From Arthrobacter castelli DSM 16402 (GTDB lineage: Bacteria; Actinomycetota; Actinomycetes; Actinomycetales; Micrococcaceae), in assembly GCF_000430705.1 (NCBI RefSeq), contig NZ_AUMN01000010.1, forward strand, positions 1-64,000: 64,000 nucleotides of DNA, written 5' to 3'. Position numbers and translations under genes: made by a program. Under the pieces are notes generated by a model that saw only the letters and a list, made by a program, of their open reading frames with translations, was not told where the DNA came from and did not search any database. How positions within the stretch are numbered: the first letter of the stretch is position 1; every line of letters starts with the position of its first letter. Of this stretch, positions 18,012 to 26,254 are shown piece by piece.

Positions 18012-18146
18012 CTATGGCTGGACGCGTCGACGGATGTGACTATTCGAAATGTTCGCGAGTTCCGTCAGCAGGTCCTTCACCCGAATGTCTTGGATCTCGG
18101 TGAGCGCCTCGTTGATGAGGGTTGAGACCCCGATGCTGTGGGTGTC
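18012..18146 (-). pseudogene. C-terminal relic of an EstB-like serine hydrolase
   Basis: Forty-four codons before the TAG at 18012-18014 read THSIGVSTLINEALTEIQ then DIRVKDLLTEL. This closely follows the end of the hydrolase encoded at 604-1807 (THKLGFSFLINEMLAEDQ then DTRVKDLLNVL). Nothing upstream continues the gene, since the vapC stop lies only 7 bp away. It is the scar of a second copy whose body was deleted or replaced when the vapBC pair arrived. The rest of 17822-18011 shows no gene. Confidence 0.7.
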
Positions 18147-18152
18147 TGGGCG

Positions 18153-18554
18153 TCAGCTAACTAAATCAAACGCACACAGGGGACCATTCGACCGGGCAAG
18201 TCTGGAATCGCAGGTAATCAAGTCCCCATCGAGCCGTTCGGCCAGCGCCACATACGCGGCGTCGTACGGGGTTACTGTGTCGCGGAGTTGCCACATGCGA
18301 TCAATCATCGGTGCCAACGGCATGCGGCGAATGGGGAAGCCTGCAAGATGCTTGAGTGCGCGCGGCATAGTTTCGGCCAATGCCGGGTTGCGGCGGGTGA
18401 CACCACGTAATGCGGAGACTACCTCCGCATCCAAGTGGGCCGGGGCGAACAGGGTGTTACCGGCCGCGAGGCGGTCAGAGACCGCGCTTCGGCGAGGATC
18501 ATCGGCGGCATAGAAGGCAACCAATACTGAGGCGTCGACCACGGTCAGGCTCAC
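18153..18554 (-). CDS. vapC: VapC-type PIN-domain toxin ribonuclease
   Basis: A 133-residue PIN protein with the expected acidic residues: Asp7 (VVDASVLV), Glu44 (DAEVVSALR), Asp98 (PYDAAYVALAE) and Asp116 (TCDSRLA). It would cleave RNA with Mg2+ when free of antitoxin. Its GTG start at 18554 overlaps the antitoxin stop by four bases, the usual vapBC coupling. Confidence 0.93.
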   Translation of the reverse strand: MSLTVVDASVLVAFYAADDPRRSAVSDRLAAGNTLFAPAHLDAEVVSALRGVTRRNPALAETMPRALKHLAGFPIRRMPLAPMIDRMWQLRDTVTPYDAAYVALAERLDGDLITCDSRLARSNGPLCAFDLVS

Positions 18555-18781
18555 GATGCTTCGCGAACCTCGCGTACTGCCGCAGCTGCATCATCCAAAG
18601 TCACACCGGTGCCTTGGGGCGCGGGGTAGTCCGCGATGTAGTCGTTAAGATGCTCAACCTGGGCCATTTCGGCAAGTCGTTCGATAATGAAAGCATTGAG
18701 CGATTGACGGTTGTTAGCGGCTGCCTGCATCAAGGTGTCATACACGTCGTCGGGTACATCACGCAGATTCATCCGTTTCAT
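18551..18781 (-). CDS. vapB: VapB-type antitoxin
   Basis: A 76-residue protein with a ribbon-helix-helix-like start (MKRMNLRDVPDDVYDTLMQA) and an acidic C-terminal tail (VTLDDAAAAVREVREAS) that would fill the toxin active site. Translation starts at ATG 18781 or at the internal Met at 18772. It should repress its own promoter through the palindrome that begins at its start codon. Confidence 0.88.
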   Translation of the reverse strand: MKRMNLRDVPDDVYDTLMQAAANNRQSLNAFIIERLAEMAQVEHLNDYIADYPAPQGTGVTLDDAAAAVREVREAS

Positions 18782-18799
18782 GGCGCCATTATGGCACCA
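18781..18799. promoter_or_regulatory. Candidate VapB operator
   Basis: TGGCGCCA (18781-18788) and TGGCACCA (18792-18799) form inverted arms (seven of eight pairs) around TTA, directly at the antitoxin start. This is the expected place for VapBC autoregulation. Confidence 0.5.
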
Positions 18800-18881
18800 A
18801 TTACGGCATGAGGACAGACTGTTCCGCGCCGCACGGCGGTGGCCGGTATAGACCACCCGGCCATCGCCCATCACGCCAGCC

Positions 18882-19751
18882 TCAACTGGACGGGCTCCAG
18901 CCTGTCTTGGCGAGCCAGGCGGGCAGGTCCCATGCATCAGGCGAGATAGACCGCGTGGCGGCGAAGTCGGCCCGGTAGGCGGGCGTCTCCGCGAACCAGC
19001 GGAACATGCGCTGTATGTCGTCCTGACCGTCGAGGACCTCGAGCGGAAGCGCCTCGTAGCGGGCCGGGAGGCCTGTATGTTCGGCGAACGCGGCCGCGAT
19101 TTCGCTGCCGGTTCTCTCGTCCCCGGCGATTTCGACCACGCCCCCGCTGACAGCCGTACCGAGCAGGGCGGCCGCGGCGACCTGGCCGACGTCGCGCACG
19201 GCAACCATCTGCAGCGCGATCCCGTCCGGAAGCGGCAGCCGGACCACGACCTCGCCGTTCTCAACACTCGCCGATGCCAGATTCTCCATGAAGAACACTG
19301 GGCGGACGATAGTGCTCGCCGGAGACAGCGTCTCCAGGTGCTCTTCCACGCGGCGCTTGCTCTCGAAATGCGGGACGCCGGACTGTCGTTCCGCCCCGCC
19401 GACCGAGTCGAACACGACGTGCCGGACCCCGGCCGCGGCGGCGGCGTCCGCAAGGGTGATGCCCTGGCTGGCCTCGCCGTCGGCCTCCTCGCCAGAGTGG
19501 CCGCCGATGGTGGTCATGAAGAAGAAGGCATCCACGCCGGCAAGCGCCTTGGACAGCGAAGGTGGGTCCTCGACGTCGGCATAGGCAAGTTCGACGCCGC
19601 GGTCCGCGAGGGCTTGCGCGCGGTCAGAGCCGGGCTGGCGGACGAGGCCGCGCACAGTGGCGCCTTCTTCAAGCAGGGCGTCGATGACGGCGCTGCCTTG
19701 ATTGCCTGTGGCGCCGAAAACGGCAATAGTGGGGTTCACTGGGGTGTTCAT
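18882..19751 (-). CDS. NmrA/SDR-like NAD(P)-binding oxidoreductase
   Basis: A 289-residue atypical SDR with the nucleotide motif GATGNQG at residues 13-19 and an NmrA-type core (FFFMTTIGG, HVVFDSVGGAERQSGVPHF, IVRPVFFMEN). Such proteins are quinone reductases or redox sensors; the Tyr-x-x-x-Lys pair of classical SDRs is not evident. ATG 19751 has AAAGGAG seven bases upstream. It is transcribed divergently from a MarR regulator with a shared palindromic operator. Confidence 0.88.
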   Translation of the reverse strand: MNTPVNPTIAVFGATGNQGSAVIDALLEEGATVRGLVRQPGSDRAQALADRGVELAYADVEDPPSLSKALAGVDAFFFMTTIGGHSGEEADGEASQGITLADAAAAAGVRHVVFDSVGGAERQSGVPHFESKRRVEEHLETLSPASTIVRPVFFMENLASASVENGEVVVRLPLPDGIALQMVAVRDVGQVAAAALLGTAVSGGVVEIAGDERTGSEIAAAFAEHTGLPARYEALPLEVLDGQDDIQRMFRWFAETPAYRADFAATRSISPDAWDLPAWLAKTGWSPSS

Positions 19752-19786
19752 AGTTGACTCCTTTTGTGTTGGTGCCGGAGTAAGCA

Positions 19787-19798
19787 TTAGCCGGCTAA
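19787..19798. promoter_or_regulatory. Perfect 12-bp palindrome, probable MarR operator
   Basis: TTAGCCGGCTAA is a perfect palindrome in the 69-bp gap between the divergent NmrA-like and marR-like starts; the flanks continue the symmetry imperfectly (GCAT/AGTA). TTAG-N4-CTAA sites are typical for MarR-family repressors. Confidence 0.7.
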
Positions 19799-19820
19799 GT
19801 ATTATTCCCGGGGAGGAACA

Positions 19821-20288
19821 ATGAGTACGAACGGTGCCGAGACCCCGGCACGGAACCCGGAGGCGAGCGGCCCGGTCAGTTCACTGATTCCTGCCGTGGC
19901 AAGGGCCCACCGCGCCATCGCCGCTTCGCTGCTGCGCGACCTCAATCTCGCCCCAGGGCAGGAGTTGCTGCTGATGATGTTGTGGGAGCGCGAACCCCGG
20001 CACCAGGCCGAAATCACCCGGGAGCTGGCAGTCGAACCGCCGACGTCGGCAAAGATGCTGGCGCGGATGGAGCGCGCCGGCGTCATCACACGCGAACGCT
20101 GCGAGGACGACCGGCGCGTGGTTCTGGTGTCACTGACCGAAAAAGGCCGCGGACTGCGTGAGCCGGTCCGGGCGGTGTGGAGCGCGCTTGAGGAACGTAC
20201 GACGGCGGGTCTTTCAGCCGAAGACCAGGAGCAGCTGACCCGGCTGCTCAACGTAGTGCTGGCGAACGTCACAGCGCATCGCGACTAA
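19821..20288 (+). CDS. MarR-family transcriptional regulator
   Basis: A 155-residue winged-helix protein: helices APGQELLLMMLWEREPRHQA, recognition region PPTSAKMLARMERAGVITRE and wing DDRRVVLVSLTEKGR. ATG 19821 follows GGGGAGGAA. It likely represses itself and the divergent NmrA-like gene through the palindrome between them, perhaps in response to an electrophile or quinone. The following 20289-20509 shows no gene. Confidence 0.92.
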   Translation: MSTNGAETPARNPEASGPVSSLIPAVARAHRAIAASLLRDLNLAPGQELLLMMLWEREPRHQAEITRELAVEPPTSAKMLARMERAGVITRERCEDDRRVVLVSLTEKGRGLREPVRAVWSALEERTTAGLSAEDQEQLTRLLNVVLANVTAHRD

Positions 20289-20509
20289 CGCGGACAAGCA
20301 CGGCTGAAACACGGTATTGACGCGATTTCCAAGGCCCCGTCATTAAATGTCAGAGCCCGCTGTTACTGTTTGATCCAGCAACACACGCCGGGTTTTTCGA
20401 GGGTCCCGGCGGGCAAGTCCCGGGAGATGCAGGGGCCGCTGTCTCAGGCGTTATGGCGCCGGATGGCCGCTGTTTTTGCCGGGTTCATATTCGAACAGTT
20501 GGGGGAACT

Positions 20510-23161
20510 GTGAGGGATCATAATCTGGCCGGGGCGATGCCCGTCCGTGTTGAGACGGTACATGCCGAAACCGCTGAGACGATCATTCGGCTGCTGACCG
20601 GAACCGAACCTGTGACGGTGGTGCTGGAGGGCAGCAAGGGGTCGGGCAAAACCACGTTGGCTGCTGGTGTTATGCGAGCGCTCGACGATCGCTTTATGGC
20701 CCATACCGTCCGTGGCACCGCACCGGGCAAGGCCATGGGGCTGTTCGCCATCGAGCATCTGTTGACCGATGGCGCGGGAAGTGTTGTCGAGGCTGCTGAC
20801 AATCTGCCGGCACTTCTCGGCCGGTTCACCGCCACCATCAGGGCGCAATCGGCAGGCGCGCTGCCGGTGCTGTGGGTGGACAATGTGGAACTGCTGGACC
20901 CGCAAAGCGCGGCGTTGCTTGCGATGCTTGCGGGTACTGGGAGCATCAGGATGCTGGCCACCTGCCGGTCCATCGATGACGTGGACGCGTTCAAGTCCCT
21001 GAGAGCCGAAGGGCTGATCGCGTGCCGGTCCGTTCCCGCTCTCGAGCCGGAGCAGTCGCGCCAGGTGCTGGAGTCCAGGCTGGAGGGGCCGGTGGCCTCG
21101 GCGATGGTCTGTTCGTTGCATGCTTTTGCCGGCGGGAACCCGCTGATGCTGCGGCTGTTGGCGGACCATGCACGGGAGAACGGCATGCTTCACCGCGACC
21201 AGGGCGCCTGGAATGTCAGCGGACATCTCGTCGAATCCATGACGGCCGGTTCGTTGAGCGCCGGGATGCGGATCCTGGCCGGTGACCTGACGCCGTCGGA
21301 GCTGAATGCGGCGGAGATTCTTGCCGCAGCCGGCCATGTCGACATCAACCACCTGCTGCAGTTCATCGACGGGTCCGTGCTGGAAGCGATGTGCGACCGC
21401 GGGGTCATCACTCTCGGGCGCGGCCGATCCGGAGATACTGAAGCAACCTTGGCCAACGACGCTTTGGGACACATTATCCGGCAGACCATGCCGCGGGATC
21501 GGGCCGGGAAGATCTGGGAACAGACGGTCACGCCTGCCGGCTCTGAACACGCTGCACGGCCGACGGCGGGCCAATTGCTTTGGGCTGCACGGCTCGACTT
21601 AGGCGTTACCGACACTCAACTGACGGCAGCGGCCGATGAAGCCCTGTTTGCTTGTCATCCAGGGGTGGCTGAGCGGTTGCTCGGATATGTCAGCGCCGAA
21701 ACCGCGCCGGTGGTGCGGCTGCAGGCCGAAGCGCGGTATCTGCTCGGCGATGGGAAGCGGGCCGCGGTGCTGGTTGAGGAGGCTGTTTCCAGGGCACAGG
21801 CCGACGGCGACGTCGCCACCCTGGCGCTCGCGGCCCTGCTGGGGCTGTTGCTGGGAACCCGGCAGGAAGCTGTCGCCATCGCGGGGTTTGCGGCACTGGA
21901 GTCGATGCTCAGCTTGACGACTTCCGGAGATTTCCGTCGCGTCATCGCAACCTATGATGAGTCGGGGTTCGACGGCGGGGGAGTTGGCGGCTGGGCTCTT
22001 GGCGACGGGGGCCTCGACTCCTCCGCCGACGGGATCGATCCCACCGGTGAGGCGAATGACACCGCCGCCGGCGGGGCCGGCACCCCACACGGCCCCGTGG
22101 CGGAGATCCCGTGGCTCTCACGGGTGCTGTGTGCTCAGGCGTGCGCGATCGTTGGCGAGCAGGAACGGGCCGCAGAGCTGATTGAGGCAGCGCTGGCAGT
22201 GCAGGGCGGCATCCGTTCGGCCGTGCTGGCCGGCCGGGCGCTGACGGTGTGGTGCCGGGTGCTGTTCCTGGCCGGTAACTGGGAAACCTGCCGCCAGGTG
22301 TTCGATGCGGAGCGGCGGGTGCGGCCGGGACGCATGCTGCACAGCGACGGGGAACTGGAGGCGTTGGAAGCCCTCGTGACGCACCGGGCAGGCGGGTCTG
22401 CCGGGGCATTGTCGCGCTCCGGTTCCGGGCTCGATGGTTTCGGCAGTTTCGTCTGCGCCGCTGCTGGCGCTGCTGGCGCTGCCGGTGCGGCGGATGCAGC
22501 CGGGGCGACCGGGGCGACTGGTATGAGCGCCCCGGTCGTCGCCAATGCGCACCGGGAGTTGGCCGGGCGCCATGGGGTAGCGCGAGAGGCCGGCCCCAGA
22601 GTGTACATCGCCGGGACTGTCGTGCTGCACGCCATGGGAGTCGGGGACGCGGGGAGCTCGTTCTTTGGCGTGCCGGAGCCCGAACTGAAGCAGCTGTTGC
22701 GCTTGGCCGAAACCAACGAGGGCCATCTGGCAGCCCGGTACGGTGCGCTGGCTGCCGGACTCTTGGGAGCAGACGCAGCTGCCCTGCTGGAAGCGGCCCG
22801 CCTTGGCCGCGCAGCAGGCGACGAGTTGCTGGCCGCCAAAGCAGCGGCTGCCGCGGCGTCGCTGGCCGGCCGGAAGCAGGATCGGGACGTGATGCGTGAG
22901 GCCCAAGGCATCATCGCCGATCCTTCTCAGCCGTCGTCATATGCATCCGGAGTGTTGGATGGGCTGACCGGACGGGAGCGGCAAGTGGCGTCGCTGGCCG
23001 CATCAGGATCCAGCAACGCAGACATCGGTGCGGCACTGACGATCTCGGTCCGCACTGCCGAGCGGCACTTGCAGAACGCGTACGACAAACTGGGTGTCAG
23101 GGGACGGGCCGAACTTGCCGACGCGATGGAGGCCGAACTGGCAGGGGTGGCCGGGGCATGA
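20510..23161 (+). CDS. LAL-type LuxR-family ATPase regulator (first of pair)
   Basis: An ~883-residue large ATP-binding regulator. Walker A GSKGSGKTT is at residues ~41-49 and Walker B-like LPVLWVDNVELLD at ~123-135; a long helical TPR-like middle follows, and a LuxR HTH closes the protein (LTGRERQVASLAASGSSNAD then RTAERHLQNAYDKLGV). An Ala/Gly run (AAAGAAGAAGAADAAGATG) lies at about 22455-22530. The GTG at 20510 was chosen because GGGGGAA precedes it; an ATG 57 bases upstream is also open but has a poor site. It ends in an ATGA overlap with a second LAL gene. Confidence 0.88.
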   Translation: MRDHNLAGAMPVRVETVHAETAETIIRLLTGTEPVTVVLEGSKGSGKTTLAAGVMRALDDRFMAHTVRGTAPGKAMGLFAIEHLLTDGAGSVVEAADNLPALLGRFTATIRAQSAGALPVLWVDNVELLDPQSAALLAMLAGTGSIRMLATCRSIDDVDAFKSLRAEGLIACRSVPALEPEQSRQVLESRLEGPVASAMVCSLHAFAGGNPLMLRLLADHARENGMLHRDQGAWNVSGHLVESMTAGSLSAGMRILAGDLTPSELNAAEILAAAGHVDINHLLQFIDGSVLEAMCDRGVITLGRGRSGDTEATLANDALGHIIRQTMPRDRAGKIWEQTVTPAGSEHAARPTAGQLLWAARLDLGVTDTQLTAAADEALFACHPGVAERLLGYVSAETAPVVRLQAEARYLLGDGKRAAVLVEEAVSRAQADGDVATLALAALLGLLLGTRQEAVAIAGFAALESMLSLTTSGDFRRVIATYDESGFDGGGVGGWALGDGGLDSSADGIDPTGEANDTAAGGAGTPHGPVAEIPWLSRVLCAQACAIVGEQERAAELIEAALAVQGGIRSAVLAGRALTVWCRVLFLAGNWETCRQVFDAERRVRPGRMLHSDGELEALEALVTHRAGGSAGALSRSGSGLDGFGSFVCAAAGAAGAAGAADAAGATGATGMSAPVVANAHRELAGRHGVAREAGPRVYIAGTVVLHAMGVGDAGSSFFGVPEPELKQLLRLAETNEGHLAARYGALAAGLLGADAAALLEAARLGRAAGDELLAAKAAAAAASLAGRKQDRDVMREAQGIIADPSQPSSYASGVLDGLTGRERQVASLAASGSSNADIGAALTISVRTAERHLQNAYDKLGVRGRAELADAMEAELAGVAGA

Positions 23162-25839
23162 CTTCCGCAGTGAGCCAGGCCGCACAGACAGACGGAGCGG
23201 CACCACCGGTGGGGCTGGCCGGAGTCGCGCACCGGGCCGCAGCCACCCTGACGGATTCCACCACCGCCGGTTTGCTGCTGGCCATTCCTGCCGGCCTTGG
23301 AGCTGAACCGCTGCTACGCAGCATCCTGGATGCCACAACGGTTCCGCATGTGGCGGTCCGGGGCATGGCCGGACTTAAGGACATGGAGTTCGGAGCGCTT
23401 GCCCCGTTGCTGAGCGCGGAGGCGTCCCTGAACTGTCCGCTGGAAGTGCTGGCCGCCGTCCGGAGGCATCTGGCCGAACAAGCCGGCGACGGGCCGGTCA
23501 TCATCGTGGTCCGGAACGCGGCCGACCTGGATGATGCAAGTGTCAATATCCTCGTCCAGCTGTGTACCGGTCCCGGGGTCAAGCTGTTGCTCCATACCCG
23601 CTCCCGCGGCTGCCTTCCCGATGGGTTCGCCCTGCTGGCCGCCGATGGGCGGCTCGCCGCAGTGGACACGCCCGAACTTCAGGCGCAGGAAATCCAGGCC
23701 TGGTGCCGCGCCGAAACGGGCACTTACACCCCGTATGTGACCGCGTTGGGCCTGCAGCACGCCACCGCCGGCAACCCGGTGTTCCTCTCGTACCTGCTCC
23801 GGGACGCCGCAACCGGACCGCAAATGCGCGTCGATGAAAACGTCCATGTCCTCGAGCGGCGGCTGGCACCGTCGCCAACGATGACCGCCGACGTCGTCAC
23901 TCTGCTCGACGGTTACTCTGATGCCGCACGCGAGGTGCTCACCGCCGTTGCACTGGCCGGAACGCTGGACCTGTGCACCCTGCGGACAGAGTGGGAGGCG
24001 GAGGTACTCAACAACCTGTTGCTGGAGAAGGTCTTGGTCCGCACCTGCGACGGGGGCGAACGGGTCAGTGTGCAACCGGCGTTGCTGTCGGAGGCGATTG
24101 CGGCAAGTGTCGGCGTATTCACCCGCCGGGCGTTGTGGCAGCGGCTCGAACCGCAGCTGAAGCATGCGACGGCAGCCGGAGCCGTACTGGCCCGGGTGCA
24201 GTGGCAGCTGTCCATCGGCGACCGGCCTGCCGCCGGGGATTTAGTCTCCGCGGCGGCCACTGCCAACCGCATGGACGACCCCCACACTGCTATGGCGTTG
24301 CTGGATGAGCTCGACGACGACGCGCCGGGTTGGGCAGGGATGGTGCAGCGGGCGCGTGCACTGTTCTATCTGGGAAGCGTGGAAGCGGCCCTGCAGTGCG
24401 CGTCGAAACTGGTGGAACCGGATCCGCACGACGCTGATGGCCTTAATGACTATGACCACTTGCTTACCTTGTTGGCCCAAATCCGTTTGTCGACCGGCAA
24501 GGGCGCAGAGCTGTTCGGCGCCGCGAGCCGTCGGTGGAAAGAGGCGGTCACCGGCGGCGCTGCGGCAGGGGAGCGGCAGCTGATGATGCTCTCCGCCGTC
24601 GAGCAATTGGCATCGGGTGTTTCCTGCCCGACGGCGCTCGCCGTCCAGCTGCCCGGGCTGCCCGAGGGACCGGAGCTGCCCGGGCTGCCTGGGTTGCCCG
24701 GGCGGCCTGGGTTGCCCGGGCGGCCGGATGACGGCGGACGGGAGGCAGTCATCCGCCGTCTGTTGTTGGGTGAGGCCGCCGCATGCTCCGGGGATATCGC
24801 GGTTGCCGCCGACCATTTGAGCGCCGCCCTGGAGAGCGTGCTGGCGGATGACGACCTGCGGAACTACGGGGTGTATATCCTGATTCGGCTGTTCCTGGTG
24901 CTGTGCCTGGGCGGGTACTGGGACAGGCTGGACGACTGGTTGGACCGGTTGGAGCTCCATGCCGCCCCGTGGCTGACGCAACTTGTCGGACTCGGTGAGC
25001 TGACTGCCGGGATCCGGATGCTGCAGCAGGGCCGCCCCGGTGACGCGATGGAGGCACTGCATGCCGCCGTCGTCATCCTGCGCCACCGCGACACCCGGCA
25101 ACTGCTGCCGCTGGCCACCGCCATGGCCGCCTGCGCCGCCGGGATCTGCGGGGACGCTGAAGGAGCGGCCCGGTATCAGCAGGAGTTCAGCAGCTTGCCC
25201 TCTGCAGGGGTGCCGTTCGCGGCGTCGTATGCCAAGGCCTTCGCCGCCGTGGCTCGCACGCCGGATTTGGGCCCGGAAGCGGTCAGTGCGGAACTTTCGC
25301 GGTTGCTGGCGCAGGCATCCGATGCCGGTGCGCGGCGGTCGGAAATCGAGATCACCGCGCTGCTGTTCCAATTCGACCGCAGTGTGCGGCCGGGACGGCT
25401 GGCCGGGCTGACCACCGGGGTCGAAGATCCCCGGGCGAAGGCGTTGCATGCGTATGCGCTGGCTCTGGAAACGGACGACGGTGCGGCCCTGTTGGAGGCC
25501 GGCCGGGCAGCCGCTCAGCTGGGGCAGGGCCTGATGGCTGCCACGGCGTTATCGCGGGTGCTCCTGCAGGCGGGCCACGGACGGCACCGGGTCTCACCTG
25601 ATGCCATGGCGCTGCTCGGCCGGCTGCATCCGCAGGCACAGGAACTCTATCCGCGGCTGCTGGAGCTGCGCACCCGGTCGAAGCTTACCGCACGGGAGAG
25701 GGAAGTCGCCGCCGGTATTGCCACCGGCCGGACGTCGCGGCAGCTCGCGGCCGACGCCGGTGTTTCCGTGCGGACGATTGACGGTCACGTGCACCGCATC
25801 ATGGGCAAGCTCGGCGTGAACTCGCGCAGGGAACTGTAG
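23158..25839 (+). CDS. LAL-type LuxR-family regulator with degenerate ATPase site (second of pair)
   Basis: An 893-residue paralogue of the preceding protein, starting in an ATGA overlap. Aligning the two by eye, the P-loop position reads IPAGLGAEP instead of GSKGSGKTT, so the Lys and Ser/Thr that bind ATP are gone, and the Walker B Asp is replaced (VIIVVRNAADLDD). The C-terminal LuxR HTH is intact (LTAREREVAAGIATGRTS then VRTIDGHVHRIMGKLGV). A collagen-like run of LPG/RPG triplets (LPGLPGLPGRPGLPGRP) lies at about 24650-24725. It probably acts with the first protein, either as a heteromer partner or as a DNA-binding partner without nucleotide control. Confidence 0.87.
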   Translation: MTSAVSQAAQTDGAAPPVGLAGVAHRAAATLTDSTTAGLLLAIPAGLGAEPLLRSILDATTVPHVAVRGMAGLKDMEFGALAPLLSAEASLNCPLEVLAAVRRHLAEQAGDGPVIIVVRNAADLDDASVNILVQLCTGPGVKLLLHTRSRGCLPDGFALLAADGRLAAVDTPELQAQEIQAWCRAETGTYTPYVTALGLQHATAGNPVFLSYLLRDAATGPQMRVDENVHVLERRLAPSPTMTADVVTLLDGYSDAAREVLTAVALAGTLDLCTLRTEWEAEVLNNLLLEKVLVRTCDGGERVSVQPALLSEAIAASVGVFTRRALWQRLEPQLKHATAAGAVLARVQWQLSIGDRPAAGDLVSAAATANRMDDPHTAMALLDELDDDAPGWAGMVQRARALFYLGSVEAALQCASKLVEPDPHDADGLNDYDHLLTLLAQIRLSTGKGAELFGAASRRWKEAVTGGAAAGERQLMMLSAVEQLASGVSCPTALAVQLPGLPEGPELPGLPGLPGRPGLPGRPDDGGREAVIRRLLLGEAAACSGDIAVAADHLSAALESVLADDDLRNYGVYILIRLFLVLCLGGYWDRLDDWLDRLELHAAPWLTQLVGLGELTAGIRMLQQGRPGDAMEALHAAVVILRHRDTRQLLPLATAMAACAAGICGDAEGAARYQQEFSSLPSAGVPFAASYAKAFAAVARTPDLGPEAVSAELSRLLAQASDAGARRSEIEITALLFQFDRSVRPGRLAGLTTGVEDPRAKALHAYALALETDDGAALLEAGRAAAQLGQGLMAATALSRVLLQAGHGRHRVSPDAMALLGRLHPQAQELYPRLLELRTRSKLTAREREVAAGIATGRTSRQLAADAGVSVRTIDGHVHRIMGKLGVNSRREL

Positions 25840-25850
25840 GGCCCCGTTTC

Positions 25851-26087
25851 CTATCCGCTTGCTTCGCGAAAGTCGTGATCGATGCTTCTTTCGAGACGTG
25901 ATGCTTTCTCATGCTCACGCTGCCTGCGGCGTTGAAGGTGACGGTCCAGGAAAATCTCCCCGACGAAAAGTGGGGCTACCATCGCCACCGCTATGGCGAG
26001 ACTCCAGCCCCAGCTCTCATCGATGACGACGACAACGGCACAGGCCGCCAGGATCACCGGGATCTTAAGGAGTTTCAGCTTTTCCAC
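25851..26087 (-). CDS. Small membrane protein, unknown
   Basis: A 78-residue product starting at a GTG, with two hydrophobic segments (IPVILAACAVVVVI and SLAIAVAMVAPLFVGEIFL) and a charged C-terminal tail (RHLQRRRQREHEKASR). The layout of two helices plus a basic tail is coherent and codon use is normal, but the ribosome binding site is weak and I recognise no family. It is convergent with the LAL pair, ending 11 bp from it. Confidence 0.5.
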   Translation of the reverse strand: MEKLKLLKIPVILAACAVVVVIDESWGWSLAIAVAMVAPLFVGEIFLDRHLQRRRQREHEKASRLERSIDHDFREASG

Positions 26088-26180
26088 CGGTCCAATCTAC
26101 ATGCGCCGCGGTCTGACGTGATGAACCGGCAAAAAGGCAAGGAGATCGAACTCCCTGCCATTCTTAATCTATAGCTCACA

Positions 26181-26203
26181 GGGGGCCTTGCCGCAAGGCC
26201 CCC
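26181..26203. terminator. Perfect 10-bp GC hairpin upstream of the monooxygenase
   Basis: GGGGGCCTTG (26181-26190) and CAAGGCCCCC (26194-26203) form a perfect stem with a three-base loop, 50 bp before the monooxygenase start. No T-run follows on either strand. It could insulate the monooxygenase from upstream transcription or lie in its leader RNA. Confidence 0.45.
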
Positions 26204-26254
26204 GCGGTGCCGCAGACTGGAGCGCGTACAAACCTGCGGACTTGGGAGCAACGG

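Noticed and set aside
20444-21574. 376-codon minus-strand frame within the first LAL gene
   Set aside because: Shadow of a conserved ATPase domain.
24640-24730. Regular triplet repeats that might be a CRISPR-like array
   Set aside because: The repeats are codon-phased LPG/RPG units inside a coding frame, without spacers.
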